NCBI GenBank assembly: GCA_030151165.1
Contig: JASLEM010000017.1
Span: forward strand, 1 to 50,597
DNA: 50,597 nucleotides
Direction of reading: 5' to 3'
Source: Burkholderiaceae bacterium
GTDB taxonomy: Bacteria; Pseudomonadota; Gammaproteobacteria; Burkholderiales; Burkholderiaceae
Every line of letters starts with the position of its first letter. The first letter of the stretch is position 1. The position numbers and the translations under genes were made by a program. Positions 1-13,697 of the stretch are shown here, in pieces. The notes under the pieces are model-generated. The model ran no database searches. It worked only from the letters and a program-made list of their open reading frames with translations, and was not told where the DNA came from.

Positions 1-791
1 GCGAAGATGCGCTGGCGGCGGAACTCGCTGAACACGATCATCAGCGTGAACGCGCCGAGCAGCACGGCCACGCTGAGCAGGAACATGCGGCCGTTGACGC
101 CGCCGAGGAACAGCACGCCGAGCGCGATCGCGGCGATCACCATGAACGCGCCCATGTCCGGCTCGGCCAGCAGCAGCACGCCGATCGCGCCGAGCGCCAC
201 CGCCATCGGCCACACCGCCTTGACGAAGTTTTCCTTCACGTCCATCTTGCGGACCATGTAGCTGGCCGCGTACATGCACATGCCCAGCTTCGCGAGTTCG
301 CTCGGCTGGAAGTTCAGCAGGCCCAGCGGGATCCAGCGGCGCGCGCCGTTCACGCCCTTGCCGACGTGCGGGATCAGCACGAGGAACAGCAGCACCATCG
401 CGAGGCCGAAGATCCACGGCGCCCACTTCTCCCAGATCGAGATCGGCAGCTGCGCCGTCGCGAACGCGCACACGAGACCGATCACGATGAACAGCGCCTG
501 GCGCGACAGGAAGTGCGTCGACGTGTAGAGCGCGAAGCGCGGGCTGTCCGGCAACGCGACCGACGCCGAATAGACCATCACGAGCCCGAGCGCGAGCAGC
601 GCCGCGGTGACCCAGATCAGCGCGGAGTCGACGCCCATCACGCGCGTCGGCCGGCCGGCGTCGACCCAGTCTCGGATCGGCACGCGCTCCTCGCCGGTCG
701 CCGCGGCACGGCGGTTGCGGAACCATTCGGCCGGACGGAAGCCCGGCCACTCGGGCACGTGCTGCTTCAGCGTCGCGAACAACGTGTTCAT
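1..791 (-). CDS. ftsW: Peptidoglycan glycosyltransferase FtsW, C-terminus beyond window edge
   Basis: FtsW is the SEDS-family septal peptidoglycan polymerase that works with FtsI at the division site in the inner membrane. Reading the minus strand from the ATG at 791 gives 263 residues before the left edge. There is a cytoplasmic lead of about 50 residues, then hydrophobic membrane segments starting near residue 55 (SALIWVTAALLALGLVMVY). The family signature follows at residues 148-168, with NGARRWIPLG and then NFQPSELAKL. The ATG overlaps the murD stop codon (ATGA), so the two are probably translationally coupled. The reading frame is open to the edge. Identification is firm; only the C-terminal third is missing. 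Confidence 0.95.
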   Translation of the reverse strand, partial: MNTLFATLKQHVPEWPGFRPAEWFRNRRAAATGEERVPIRDWVDAGRPTRVMGVDSALIWVTAALLALGLVMVYSASVALPDSPRFALYTSTHFLSRQALFIVIGLVCAFATAQLPISIWEKWAPWIFGLAMVLLFLVLIPHVGKGVNGARRWIPLGLLNFQPSELAKLGMCMYAASYMVRKMDVKENFVKAVWPMAVALGAIGVLLLAEPDMGAFMVIAAIALGVLFLGGVNGRMFLLSVAVLLGAFTLMIVFSEFRRQRIF

Positions 792-3073
792 GCGATCACC
801 TCGCCCTGGTCGTCGGCGATCGCTTTCACCGTGTCGACGAACACGTCGGCGCGGTGCTTGTAGTCGCGGAACATGTCGAGGCTCGCGCAGGCCGGGCTCA
901 GCAGCACGGCGTCGCTGCCCTCGGCTTGCGCGAAGGCCCAGCGCGTCGCCTCCTCGAGCGTGGCGTGGCGCTGGAAGTGCACGCCGACCGACTGCAGCAC
1001 CGCCTCGAGCGCGGCCGCGTCCTTGCCGATCGTCGCGGCGGCGCGCGCGTGGCGGCGCAGCGGGTCGGCGAGCGGCGCGAAGTCCTGGCCCTTGCCGTCG
1101 CCGCCGAGGATCACCACGAGCTTGGACGGCGCGCGGTCGAGGCCGAGGCCCGTGAGCGCCGCGACGGTCGCGCCGACGTTCGTGCCCTTCGAGTCGTCGA
1201 AGAACTCGACGCTGCCGATCATGCCGATCGGCTCGACGCGATGCGGCTCGCCGCGGTACTCGCGCAGGCCGTGCAGCATCGGCGCGAGCGGGATGCCGAC
1301 GGACGTCGCCAGCGCCAGCGCCGCGAGCGCGTTCGACGCGTTGTGGCGGCCGCGGATGCGCAGCGCGTCGGCCGGCATCAGGCGCTGGATCACGATCTCG
1401 TCGACGTCGCCCGCCTTGCGCTTGATCGTCGGGTCGAGTTCCATCGCGCGCACGAGCCAGGCCATGCCCATCTCGTCGACGAGGCCGAAGTCGCCGGGCT
1501 CGCGCGGCGCGTCGAGGCCGAAGCGCACCACGCGCCGAGCGATCGTCCTGCTGCGCTGGCCGCGCTGCGTCGGCTTGACGACGACCGGCGCCGGCACCAT
1601 GGCTTCGACGGCCGCGTCGTCGCGGTTGACCACGAGGATGGTCTCGGCGTTCGGGCGCAGGTCGAAGATGCGCGCCTTCGCGCCGGCGTACGACTCCATC
1701 GAGCCGTGCCAGTCGAGGTGGTCCTGCGTCACGTTCAGCACGGTCGCGGCGCTCGGCGCGAAGTCCTGCACGCCGTCCAGCTGGAAGCTCGAGAGCTCGA
1801 GCACCCAGACCTGCGGCAGGTGGCTGAAGACGGGTTCCGGCGGCGGCGGCGGGATCAGTGCGATCGCGGGCGCCTCGTCGTCGGGCAGCGCGGCCGGCGC
1901 CTCGGCGTCCGGCTTGTCGGACGCATCGCCTTCGAGGCCCTCGACGCCATCGAGCGCCTCGAGCTCGCGCAGCTCGTCGGCGCCGACGATCGAGGCGTCG
2001 TCGGCCTCCGCGGCCTCGGCGTCGGACAGCGCGGCGACGATACCGCCAGGGGCATCCTCCAGATGCGCGGCGACGCCGTCGATCTCGGCGACTTCGCCGC
2101 TGTCGGAGCGCACGTCGCCACCCGGGCCCGCGACGGCGGCGGCGCTCTCGGATTCGGTGAGCTCGAGCGCGACGTCGGAGGCGGCGTCCGTCACCGGTGC
2201 ACCGCCGACATCGTTCGCGGCTTCGCTCGCGACGGGCACCGCGACCGCGTCGTCCTCCGGCGCGGGCACGGAAGCGCTGGCCTTCGCGGCGGCCTTGGCC
2301 GCGAGCGCCTCGGCCTTCGCGGCCTTCTTCGCGGCGGCGGCAGCGGCTGCGTCGGCCTTGGCGTGCGCCGCGGTCGCGGCCGCATCGGCCTTCGCCTGCG
2401 CGGCGGCCGCGAGTTCGGCATCGAGCTTGGCCTTCGCCTCGGCGGCCACGCGCGCGGCCTCCTGCTCGATGGCCTGCTGCGCGGCGAGCGCCGCGGCTTC
2501 CTCGGCGTCGGCGACGGCCTTCTCGGCGGCCTCGCGTTCGGCGACGACGTCGGCCTCGGCCTGCTCCACCAGCGCGGCGGCGAGCGTGTCCAGCATCGTC
2601 GGGCCGATGTTGCCCGCGACCGCGACGCGGCGGCCGGCGCGCTCGACGAGCTGGCCGGTGAGCGAGGTCGTCGTCGTCTTGCCGTTCGTCCCGGTGATCG
2701 CCAGCACCTTGGGCGCGTAGCCGCGTTCGGCCTTCAGTTGCGCGAGCGCCTCGCCGAACAGGTCGAGCTCGCCGCGCACCGGCACCTGCGCGGCGCGCGC
2801 GGCGGCGAGCAGCGGCACGAGGCGCGCGTCGAGCGGGCTCAGGCCCGGGCTCTTGTAGACACGGGCCACGCCATCGAGCGCCTCGGGCACCAGCTCGCCG
2901 GAGAAGAACTCGCTCGCCGGCACGTCGACGGCCAGCGCCGCGGCCTGCGGCGGCGTCTCGCGCGAATCCCACACGCGAACGCGCGCGCCCTGGCCGGCGC
3001 ACCAGCGCGCCATGGCCAGGCCCGAGGCACCCAGCCCCAGGATCAGCACGGTCGTGTCGTTCAGGTCGCTCAC
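788..3073 (-). CDS. murD: UDP-N-acetylmuramoylalanine--D-glutamate ligase MurD with a giant internal insertion
   Basis: MurD adds D-glutamate to UDP-MurNAc-L-Ala in the cytoplasm. The protein has 761 residues, against about 440-500 usually. Conserved blocks are intact: the N-terminal Rossmann motif LGLGASG (12-18), the ATP P-loop GTNGKTTTT (128-136), GNIG (154-157), VLELSSFQL (424-432), HNASN (577-581), DDSKGTN (626-632) and the C-terminal LSPACASLDMF (725-735). Between GNIG and the ELSSFQL strand lie about 250 extra residues (about 165-417). The frame is continuous, and every motif before and after the insert is present, so this looks like a real insertion, not a frameshift. The start is GTG at 3073, 18 bases after the mraY stop. 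The 3' end overlaps ftsW by 4 bases. Confidence 0.95.
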   Translation of the reverse strand: MSDLNDTTVLILGLGASGLAMARWCAGQGARVRVWDSRETPPQAAALAVDVPASEFFSGELVPEALDGVARVYKSPGLSPLDARLVPLLAAARAAQVPVRGELDLFGEALAQLKAERGYAPKVLAITGTNGKTTTTSLTGQLVERAGRRVAVAGNIGPTMLDTLAAALVEQAEADVVAEREAAEKAVADAEEAAALAAQQAIEQEAARVAAEAKAKLDAELAAAAQAKADAAATAAHAKADAAAAAAAKKAAKAEALAAKAAAKASASVPAPEDDAVAVPVASEAANDVGGAPVTDAASDVALELTESESAAAVAGPGGDVRSDSGEVAEIDGVAAHLEDAPGGIVAALSDAEAAEADDASIVGADELRELEALDGVEGLEGDASDKPDAEAPAALPDDEAPAIALIPPPPPEPVFSHLPQVWVLELSSFQLDGVQDFAPSAATVLNVTQDHLDWHGSMESYAGAKARIFDLRPNAETILVVNRDDAAVEAMVPAPVVVKPTQRGQRSRTIARRVVRFGLDAPREPGDFGLVDEMGMAWLVRAMELDPTIKRKAGDVDEIVIQRLMPADALRIRGRHNASNALAALALATSVGIPLAPMLHGLREYRGEPHRVEPIGMIGSVEFFDDSKGTNVGATVAALTGLGLDRAPSKLVVILGGDGKGQDFAPLADPLRRHARAAATIGKDAAALEAVLQSVGVHFQRHATLEEATRWAFAQAEGSDAVLLSPACASLDMFRDYKHRADVFVDTVKAIADDQGEVIA
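1823..2581 (-). other. Low-complexity insertion inside MurD (coiled-coil plus acidic linker)
   Basis: This is the segment coding for about MurD residues 165-417. The first part (about 168-265) is dominated by Ala with regularly spaced Glu/Lys/Asp/Gln, resembling a TolA-like long helix. The next part (about 266-405) is acidic and rich in Ala, Asp, Glu, Gly and Val, likely disordered. It ends in a proline run, IPPPPPEP (407-414), before the conserved catalytic strand resumes. In E. coli MurD the same loop is only a dozen or so residues. Boundaries are approximate. Confidence 0.85.
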
Positions 3074-3091
3074 TTCGGTCTCTTCAGCAAA

Positions 3092-4273
3092 TCAACGCAG
3101 CTTCAGGCTCGCCAGGCCGACGAGGCACAGCAGCATCGTGATGATCCAGGCGCGGATGACGACCTGCGTCTCCGTCCAGCCGGACTTCTCGAAATGGTGG
3201 TGCAGCGGCGCCATCTTCAGGATGCGCCGGCCCTCGCCGTACTTGCGCTTCGTGTACTTGAACCAGCTCACCTGCGCCATCACCGACAGCGCCTCCAGCA
3301 CGAACACGCCGCCCATGATCCCGAGCACGATCTCCTGGCGCGTGATCACCGCGATCGTGCCGAGCGCGCCGCCCAGCGACAGCGCGCCGACGTCGCCCAT
3401 GAACACCTGCGCCGGATGCGCGTTGAACCAGAGGAAGGCCAGGCCCGCGCCGGCGATCGCCGAGCAGAAGATCAGCAGCTCGCCCGCGCCGGGGATGTAC
3501 GGGAACAGCAGGTACTTCGAATAGACGGCGTTGCCGACGATGTACGCGAACAGCCCCAGCGCGCCCGCGACGAGCACGACCGGCATGATCGCGAGCCCGT
3601 CGAGGCCATCGGTCAGGTTCACCGCGTTGCTGGCGCCGACGATCACGAAGTACGTCAGCGCCATGAAGCCGAATACCCCGAGGGGGTAGCTGACGGTCTT
3701 GAAGAACGGCAGCATCAGGTCGGCCTTCGGTGGCAGCGCGTTCGAGAAGCCGCTCTCGACCCAGCGCACGAACAGCTCGAGCACCCGCAGGTTCGAGGTC
3801 TCGGACACGCTGAACGCGAGGTAGATCGCCGCGACGATGCCGATCAGCGACTGCCACAGGTACTTCTCGCGCGACGCCATGCCTTCCGGGTTCTTCTGCA
3901 CGACCTTGCGCCAGTCGTCCACCCAGCCGATCGCGCCGAAGCCGAAGGTCACGAGCATCACGATCCAGACGAACCGGTTGCTCCAGTCGCTCCACAGCAG
4001 CGTCGCGATGCCGATGCCGATCAGCACCAGCACGCCGCCCATCGTCGGCGTGCCGCGCTTGACCAGGTGCGTCTGCACGCCGTAGTCGCGGATCGGCTGG
4101 CCGATCTTGAGCTCGGTCAGCCGGCGGATGACCCACCGGCCGAACGCGAGGCCGATCAGCAGCGCCGTCAGCGCGGCCATCACCGCGCGGAACGTGTGGT
4201 ACTGGAACACGCGCATGAAACCGAACTGGTCGGGGTACAGGCCTTGCAGCCATTGCGCCAGGCTAAGCAGCAT
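3092..4273 (-). CDS. mraY: Phospho-N-acetylmuramoyl-pentapeptide transferase MraY
   Basis: MraY transfers phospho-MurNAc-pentapeptide from UDP to undecaprenyl phosphate, making lipid I at the inner membrane. The 393 residues carry the family signatures: KRGTPTMGG (72-80), the aspartate pair in GWVDDW (117-121), [13 protein letters not shown] (216-228) and the histidine-rich [11 protein letters not shown] near the C-terminus. About ten hydrophobic segments are visible. I chose ATG 4273 because MLLSLAQWL aligns with the usual N-terminus; a GTG three codons upstream (4282) is possible. Either start overlaps the end of murF, which stops at 4263. Confidence 0.95.
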   Translation of the reverse strand: MLLSLAQWLQGLYPDQFGFMRVFQYHTFRAVMAALTALLIGLAFGRWVIRRLTELKIGQPIRDYGVQTHLVKRGTPTMGGVLVLIGIGIATLLWSDWSNRFVWIVMLVTFGFGAIGWVDDWRKVVQKNPEGMASREKYLWQSLIGIVAAIYLAFSVSETSNLRVLELFVRWVESGFSNALPPKADLMLPFFKTVSYPLGVFGFMALTYFVIVGASNAVNLTDGLDGLAIMPVVLVAGALGLFAYIVGNAVYSKYLLFPYIPGAGELLIFCSAIAGAGLAFLWFNAHPAQVFMGDVGALSLGGALGTIAVITRQEIVLGIMGGVFVLEALSVMAQVSWFKYTKRKYGEGRRILKMAPLHHHFEKSGWTETQVVIRAWIITMLLCLVGLASLKLR

Positions 4274-5698
4274 GAGCGGCACCTCCAGGTTCGTCGTTCT
4301 TGGTGTCGTGGGCGACCAGCAGCGCGACGACGCGCTCCATGCCCATGAAGCGCGAGCCCTTGGCGAGCACCGACTCGAAGGCCGGCTCGGCGCGCGTGTC
4401 GGTGCCGAGCGCGGCGAGCACCGCGGGCGTGTCGGCGAAGTGGCGCGCGCCCGGGCCGTAGGCCGAGGCCGCGTGCGCGCACAGCGTGCCGGCGCACCAG
4501 AAATGCTCGATGCCGCGCGCCTTCGCGTAGGCGCCGATCTCCTCGTGGAACGCCGGGCCCTGGTCGCCGACCTCGCCCATGTCGCCCAGCACGAGCCAGC
4601 GCGGCGCGGGCAGGCCGGCGAGCACGTCGATCGCGGCGCGCACGGAGTCGGGGTTCGCGTTGTACGTGTCGTCGATCATCGTCAACGTGCGGCCGCCGCG
4701 CTGCAGCGACTTGACCTGCGAGCGGCCCTTGACCGGCGCGAAGGCCTCGAGGCCGCGCACGACGTCGCCGATCGCGATGCCTGCGCCGAGCGCCGCGGCG
4801 GTCGACGCCAGCGCGTTGCGCACGTTGTGCCGGCCGGCGACGCGCAGCGTCATCTCCGCCGTCCCTTGCGGCGTATTCATCTCGACCTCCCACACGCCGT
4901 GCCGCCACTCGGCACGCGCAGTGATCTCGGCCTGCGGGAGCGTCGCGCCGTCGTCGTCCGCGAGCGCGAAGCGCAGGCAGCGGCGCGCGCCGGCCTGCGC
5001 CTGCCAGACGTCGGCGTACTCGTCGTCGGCCGGGAACACGGCGACGCCGTCGTCCGGCAGCGCCTCGATCGCCGCGCCGTTCTCGCGCGCGACGGCCTCG
5101 ACCGTGCCCATGAACTCCTGGTGCTCGCGCTGCGCGTTGTTGACGAGCGCGACCGTCGGCTGCGCGATGCGCGCGAGCACGGCGATCTCGCCCGGGTGGT
5201 TCATGCCCAGCTCGATCACCGCGGCGCGATGCGCCGGTGCGAGCTGCAACACCGTCATGGGCACGCCGATGTGGTTGTTCAGGTTGCCCTGCGTCGAATG
5301 CGCCGCGTCGGCATGCGCCGCGCGCAGGATCGACGCGATCATCTGCGTGACGGTCGTCTTGCCGTTGCTGCCCGTGACCGCGATCACCGGATGATGGAAG
5401 CGCCGGCGCCAGCCCGCGGCCAGCGCCTGCAGCGCCTCGAGCGGATCGGCGACGAGCAGCCCGTCGAGCCCGGCCTCCGCGATGCCGTGCGACGCGATCG
5501 CGGCCACCGCCCCCGCGACGCCCGCCTGCGGCAGGAAGTCGTGCGCGTCGAAGCGCTCGCCCTTCAGCGCGACGAACAGGTCGCCCGCGCGCAGCGAACG
5601 CGTGTCCGTGTGCACGCGCTCGAACGCGCGCGCGCCGTCGCCGACCAGCACCGCACCCGGTACCATCGCGACCGCGTCCGCGAGCGTCATCATCTCGT

Positions 5699-5702
<4 letters not shown>
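4263..5702 (-). CDS. murF: UDP-N-acetylmuramoyl-tripeptide--D-alanyl-D-alanine ligase MurF
   Basis: MurF adds D-Ala-D-Ala to the UDP-MurNAc tripeptide, finishing the cytoplasmic pentapeptide precursor. It has 479 residues with the Mur ligase layout: N-terminal substrate domain, P-loop TGSNGKTT (110-117), [10 protein letters not shown] in the central domain, [10 protein letters not shown], and the C-terminal signature [10 protein letters not shown]. The ATG at 5702 overlaps the murE stop (ATGA). A further in-frame ATG three codons in is an alternative start. The reading frame runs on upstream into murE without homology, so the longer version is an artefact. Confidence 0.95.
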
Positions 5703-7252
<1,550 letters not shown>

Positions 7253-7254
7253 GG

Positions 7255-9057
7255 TCAATAGCTCTCGGGGGTCTGGACGACGGCGGCGGTGGTGATCTGC
7301 GTCTTCACGTCGAGATCGGGCGCGACGCCCAGCAGCGGCAGCGTCTGCGAGACGACCTGGCTGAACACGGGGGCGGCGACGTCGCCGCCGAAATGCAGGC
7401 CGTTGGACGGCTCGTCGACCATCACCGCGCAGACGATGCGCGGGTGCGAGATCGGCGACAGGCCGACGAACCACGAACGGTACTTGTTGGTCGCGTAGCC
7501 GCGGCCTTCCTGCTTGTTGGCCGTGCCCGACTTGCCGCCCACGCTGTAGCCGAGCGTGCGCGCCTTCGGGCCCGTGCCGCCGGGGCCGGCCGCCATCTGC
7601 AGCATCTTCAGGACTTCATGCACCGTCTCGGGCTTGAACACGCGCACGCCCGGGCCCGGGTGCGCCTGGCGCGTCATCGAGACCGTCTCCATCTCGCCTT
7701 CGTTGGCGAAGGTCGTGTACGCGTGCGCGAGCTGGAACAGCGAGGCCGACAGGCCGTAGCCGTAGGCCATCGTCGCCTGCTCGACCGGGCGCCACGTCTT
7801 GTACGGGCGCAGCCGGCCGGTGACGACGCCGGGGAAGTTGATCTGCGGCTTCTGGCCCAGGCCGATCGACGAGAACTTCTCCCACTCCTCCTTCGGCGTG
7901 AGGCGCATCGCGAGCTTGGCCGCGCCGATGTTGCTCGAGCGCTGGATGACCTGCTGCACCGTCAGCATGCCGTTGGGCTCGGCGTCCTTCGGGCTGAAGC
8001 CGCCGACCGTCAGCGAGCCGGGGCTCGCGTCGATCATCGTGTAGGGCGTGACGATGCCCTTCTCGAGCGCGGTGCCGATGATGAAGGGCTTCATCGTCGA
8101 GCCGGGCTCGAAGACGTCGGTCAGCGCGCGGTTGCGCAGCTGCGCGCCGGACAGGTGGTGGCGCTCGCCCGGGTCGTAGCTGGGGTAGTTCGCGAGCGCG
8201 AGGATCTCGCCGGTCTGCGTGTCGATCACGACGACGCTGCCCGCCTTGGCCTTCTGCGCGATGACCTGGTCGCGGATGCGCTGGTACGCGAAGAACTGCA
8301 CCTTCGAGTCGATCGACAGCTCGATGTCCTCGCCGTTGATCGGCCGCTGCGGGTCGCCGATGTTCTCGACGATGTTGCCGAGCCGGTCCTTCACGACCTC
8401 GCGCGTGCCGTCGCGGCCCTGCAGCTGCTGCTGGTACGCGAGCTCGATGCCTTCCTGGCCCTTGTCCTCGTCGCCGGTGAAGCCGACGACGTGCGCCGCG
8501 GCCTCGCCTTCCGGATACCGGCGACGGTATTCGCTGGCCTGGTGGATGCCCTTCAGGTTCATCGCCTTGATCGCGTCGCCGACGCCGTCGTCGACCTGGC
8601 GCTTGAGCCACACGAAGTTCGGGTTGCCGTCGAGGCGGTCGTTCAGCTCGGTGACCGTCATGCCGAGGGCCTGCGCGAGGTGCTTGCGCTCGTCCGGGTC
8701 GGCGTCGACGTCCTTCGGGATCGCCCACACCGACGGGGTCGGCACGCTCGTGGCGAGCAGCAAGCCGTTGCGGTCGACGATGCGGCCGCGGCTCGCGGGC
8801 ACCTCGAGCGTGTGCGCGTAGCGCGCCTCGCCCTGCTTCAGGTAGAAGTCGGTCCCGATGATCTGGATCCACGCCGCGCGGCCGATCAGCACCAGCGAGC
8901 CGATGCCCACCAGCACGACCAGGAAGCGGCTGCGCCACAGCGGCGTCTTCGACGCCAGCAGCGGGCTGTTCGCGTACGTGACGTTGCTCACCGCGCGGCC
9001 GCGCGAGGACTGCGTGCGCGTGGCGCTGTTGGCCTTGGCCTTGGCCTTGCGGATCAT
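7255..9057 (-). CDS. ftsI: Septal peptidoglycan transpeptidase FtsI (PBP3)
   Basis: FtsI is the division-specific class B penicillin-binding protein that crosslinks septal peptidoglycan with FtsW. It has 600 residues. A basic N-terminal tail of about 40 residues leads into one membrane anchor (about 44-67). The periplasmic dimerisation region follows, with ASRGRIVDRNG (88-98). The transpeptidase domain has the active-site serine motif STMK (320-323), SSN (374-376) and KSGT (509-512). The ATG at 9057 overlaps the ftsL stop (ATGA). All catalytic motifs are intact. Confidence 0.96.
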   Translation of the reverse strand: MIRKAKAKANSATRTQSSRGRAVSNVTYANSPLLASKTPLWRSRFLVVLVGIGSLVLIGRAAWIQIIGTDFYLKQGEARYAHTLEVPASRGRIVDRNGLLLATSVPTPSVWAIPKDVDADPDERKHLAQALGMTVTELNDRLDGNPNFVWLKRQVDDGVGDAIKAMNLKGIHQASEYRRRYPEGEAAAHVVGFTGDEDKGQEGIELAYQQQLQGRDGTREVVKDRLGNIVENIGDPQRPINGEDIELSIDSKVQFFAYQRIRDQVIAQKAKAGSVVVIDTQTGEILALANYPSYDPGERHHLSGAQLRNRALTDVFEPGSTMKPFIIGTALEKGIVTPYTMIDASPGSLTVGGFSPKDAEPNGMLTVQQVIQRSSNIGAAKLAMRLTPKEEWEKFSSIGLGQKPQINFPGVVTGRLRPYKTWRPVEQATMAYGYGLSASLFQLAHAYTTFANEGEMETVSMTRQAHPGPGVRVFKPETVHEVLKMLQMAAGPGGTGPKARTLGYSVGGKSGTANKQEGRGYATNKYRSWFVGLSPISHPRIVCAVMVDEPSNGLHFGGDVAAPVFSQVVSQTLPLLGVAPDLDVKTQITTAAVVQTPESY

Positions 9058-9458
9058 CGCGACGCTCCCGGGTTGGCGACGCTCGCCGCGGCGCCGGTCG
9101 CGGCCGCGCCCGGATCGGCCGGCTGCGCGTCGGCCGAGCGCGTCAGCGGCGCGGTGGCCGGCGCGGAGGCGAGGCTCGCGTCGACGACGTACTGCGTGTT
9201 GGCCGGCGTCGCCGCGCGCATGCCCAGCTTGCTGCTGGCCACGGTCTCGACGCGCAGGTGCGTCGCCTGGCCCTGGCGCTCGGCCTCGAGCCGGCGGCGG
9301 TCGGACTCGAGCTGGCGTTCGGCCGAGTGCGCGTTGTCGATCTCGGAGAACAGGCGGCGCGACTCGTAGCTGATCTTCACGAGATAGAGCCCGCTGACGA
9401 TCAGCACGATCGCGAGCAGGAAGTTGAGGCGCACGAGCGTCGAGCTGCCGCTGGTCAT
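9054..9458 (-). CDS. ftsL: Cell division protein FtsL
   Basis: FtsL is a small bitopic protein that forms the FtsQ-FtsL-FtsB complex activating FtsW/FtsI. The 134 residues show one N-terminal membrane segment (about 9-27, VRLNFLLAIVLIVSGLYLV). A heptad-like charged coiled coil follows (about 33-65, with EIDNAHSAERQLESDRRRLE). The C-terminal tail is Ala/Pro-rich and low in complexity, longer than in E. coli. The ATG at 9458 forms TGATG with the rsmH stop; a GTG one codon upstream (9461) is also possible. Sequence conservation in this family is weak, so the call leans on position and topology. Confidence 0.9.
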   Translation of the reverse strand: MTSGSSTLVRLNFLLAIVLIVSGLYLVKISYESRRLFSEIDNAHSAERQLESDRRRLEAERQGQATHLRVETVASSKLGMRAATPANTQYVVDASLASAPATAPLTRSADAQPADPGAAATGAAASVANPGASR

Positions 9459-10390
9459 CACAGCCTCTCCGCCACGCGCAGGATCGCCGAGCGCGCGCGG
9501 CCGTTGGTCAGCACCTCGGTCGGGCCCGGCTTGATGCGCCCGAGCGAGTGCAGGCGCAGCGCGGTCGACGGCGGCGCGAACGGCGCGCGGCGGTCGATCT
9601 CGGCCTTGCTCTCGCGCGCGATGAAGGTCTTGACGATGCGGTCTTCCAGCGAATGGAAGCTGATCACCGACAGGCGGCCGCCTTCGGCCAGCAGGTCGAG
9701 CGACGACTTCAGAACCTGTTCGAGCTCCTCAAGTTCGGCATTGACGAAAATCCGAAGAGCCTGAAATGTGCGCGTGGCGGGATCCTGGTTCGGCTCCCGG
9801 GTCTTGACCGTACGAGCCACGACGGCGGACAGCTCGCGAGTGGTTCGCACGGGAGCGCCGCTTTCGCGGACAGCAACAAGCGCCTTTGCAATAGCCACAG
9901 CAAACCGTTCTTCCCCGTAGTCACGAATCACCTCTGCTATGTGGCGCTCGTCCGCGCGAGCGAGAAAGTCGGCCGCGGTCTCGCCGCGGGTGGTGTCCAT
10001 GCGCATGTCCAGCGGGCCGTCGAAACGGAAGCTGAACCCGCGCTCGGGCGTGTCGATCTGCGGCGAGGACACGCCCAGGTCCAGCAGCAGGCCGTCGATC
10101 TTGCCGATGCCGCGCTCGGCCAGCGCTGCCGGCAGCTGCGCGAAGCTCGCGTGGACGATCTCGAAGCGCGCGTCGAGCACCGCGTCCGGGCCCTCCTTCG
10201 CGGCAGCGACGGCGACCGGGTCGCGGTCGATGCCGATCACGCGCGCGCCGGGGCCGAGGCGCTTCAGCAGCTCGCGCGTGTGCCCGCCGCGGCCGAAGGT
10301 GCCGTCGACGTAGATGCCGTCCGGCGTCGTCACGAGCGCATCGATCGCTTCGTGGAGCAGGACGGTGGTGTGCAACCCCGAGTTGTCCAC
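9458..10390 (-). CDS. rsmH: 16S rRNA (cytosine-1402-N4)-methyltransferase RsmH
   Basis: RsmH (MraW) methylates N4 of C1402 in the 16S rRNA decoding centre using S-adenosylmethionine. The 310 residues include the SAM-binding motif [12 protein letters not shown] (27-38), [11 protein letters not shown], the [15 protein letters not shown] block, [11 protein letters not shown] and [12 protein letters not shown], all typical. I chose GTG 10390, 5 bases after the mraZ stop, because the conserved HTTVLLHEA follows after six residues. The long open frame upstream overlaps mraZ and is not coding. Confidence 0.94.
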   Translation of the reverse strand: MDNSGLHTTVLLHEAIDALVTTPDGIYVDGTFGRGGHTRELLKRLGPGARVIGIDRDPVAVAAAKEGPDAVLDARFEIVHASFAQLPAALAERGIGKIDGLLLDLGVSSPQIDTPERGFSFRFDGPLDMRMDTTRGETAADFLARADERHIAEVIRDYGEERFAVAIAKALVAVRESGAPVRTTRELSAVVARTVKTREPNQDPATRTFQALRIFVNAELEELEQVLKSSLDLLAEGGRLSVISFHSLEDRIVKTFIARESKAEIDRRAPFAPPSTALRLHSLGRIKPGPTEVLTNGRARSAILRVAERL

Positions 10391-10395
10391 GATGC

Positions 10396-10836
10396 TCAGA
10401 ACACCAGATTGTCGAGTGCGAGGGAGGCCTCGGCCTGCATCACGCGCGCTTCGTAGGCGGCGTAGGCGGGCGCGGACCACAGTTCGAAGTGGCTGCCCAT
10501 GCCGAGCAGCTTCACGTCCTTTTCGAGCCCGGCCCAGCCGCGGAGTTCCGGGTGGATCAGCACGCGGGAGGTGGCGTCCATCTCGACGTCGTCGGCATGG
10601 CCGAGGAACACGCGCTTCACGCCGACCTGCGACAGCGGCAGCAGCGCGAGCTGGTCGCGGAACTTCTCCCAGGCGGGGCGCGGGAACACCATCAGGCAGC
10701 CGTGCGGATGCTTGGTGACGGTGAGGCGGCCGGCGCACAATGTCTGAAGGTCGTCGCGATACCGGGCCGGCATGGAGACTCGCCCCTTGCCGTCCAGCGT
10801 CAACGCCGAAGGTCCTTCAAAAACCAGAGATGCCAC
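10396..10836 (-). CDS. mraZ: Transcriptional regulator MraZ
   Basis: MraZ is a DNA-binding protein with two SpoVT/AbrB-like halves that usually represses its own dcw operon. It has 146 residues, the normal length. The N-terminal half carries [15 protein letters not shown] (15-29) and the second half the matching [13 protein letters not shown], the paired motifs of the family. It is the first gene of the dcw operon and has its own promoter-like sequence just upstream. Confidence 0.95.
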   Translation of the reverse strand: MASLVFEGPSALTLDGKGRVSMPARYRDDLQTLCAGRLTVTKHPHGCLMVFPRPAWEKFRDQLALLPLSQVGVKRVFLGHADDVEMDATSRVLIHPELRGWAGLEKDVKLLGMGSHFELWSAPAYAAYEARVMQAEASLALDNLVF

Positions 10837-10864
10837 AACCCACCACTAAATTGCACTTTTCTGC

Positions 10865-10893
10865 ACTTTAGCGAAACGCTCAGGGTGGGTCAA
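10865..10893 (-). promoter_or_regulatory. Candidate sigma-70 promoter of the dcw operon
   Basis: On the minus strand there is a -35-like TTGACC (10888-10893), a 17-base spacer, and a -10-like TAAAGT (10865-10870). This would start transcription about 20 bases before the mraZ ATG at 10836. I looked for the TGGG-type MraZ boxes spaced 10 bases apart and did not see a clean set. The call rests on two hexamers and position only. Confidence 0.55.
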
Positions 10894-11252
10894 CGCGCCG
10901 TGCGCGGAAAAATTCAATCAAATCAATCACTTAGCCGACGTTCTGCAAGCGAATATCGTTCTAAATGAACAACTTGCGAGTGGCTATGAAAGTGAAGTCT
11001 GAGCAGAAGTATTTCTCCCCCGATCGTGGGGGATTTCCCGCTGTCGAGCACAAAACGGGTCGTGATCCGCGGAAACCACGCGCAAACCGGCCTCCTTCGC
11101 CCGCCAACTCGCGAACGGAAAGCCCGTTCGCACGACGCCTCGCGAACCGATTTCCCGCATTGTGAAATAGAGGATCGATCGCATCCAGTCCGGATGCACG
11201 ACCTGGGACGGGCGCGGAATCGAGCGATCCCTTCGCGGCCTCGCCGCCGCCC
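10894..11252. other. Intergenic region between glgP end and mraZ promoter
   Basis: No gene is visible in these about 360 bases; the short open frames look like chance. The right part is more AT-rich than its surroundings. Two small hairpins are present: TCCCCC/GGGGGA around a GATCGT loop (11016-11033), and GCATCC/GGATGC around AGTCC (11181-11197). Either could end glgP transcription, but neither has a clear T run, so I do not call a terminator. Confidence 0.5.

Positions 11253-13693
<2,441 letters not shown>

Positions 13694-13697
<4 letters not shown>

Noticed and set aside
2191..2661. Arg/Pro-rich and Ser/Ala-rich open frames on both strands across murD
   Set aside because: They overlap the MurD insert, have extreme composition and no motifs; high GC produces long shadow frames.
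788..3073. MurD as two genes or a frameshifted fusion
   Set aside because: The reading frame is continuous and all N-terminal, central and C-terminal motifs are in order on both sides of the insert.
10837..10900. MraZ-binding box array upstream of mraZ
   Set aside because: GTGGTGGGTTGTGG is suggestive, but the TGGG units are not spaced at the expected regular interval.
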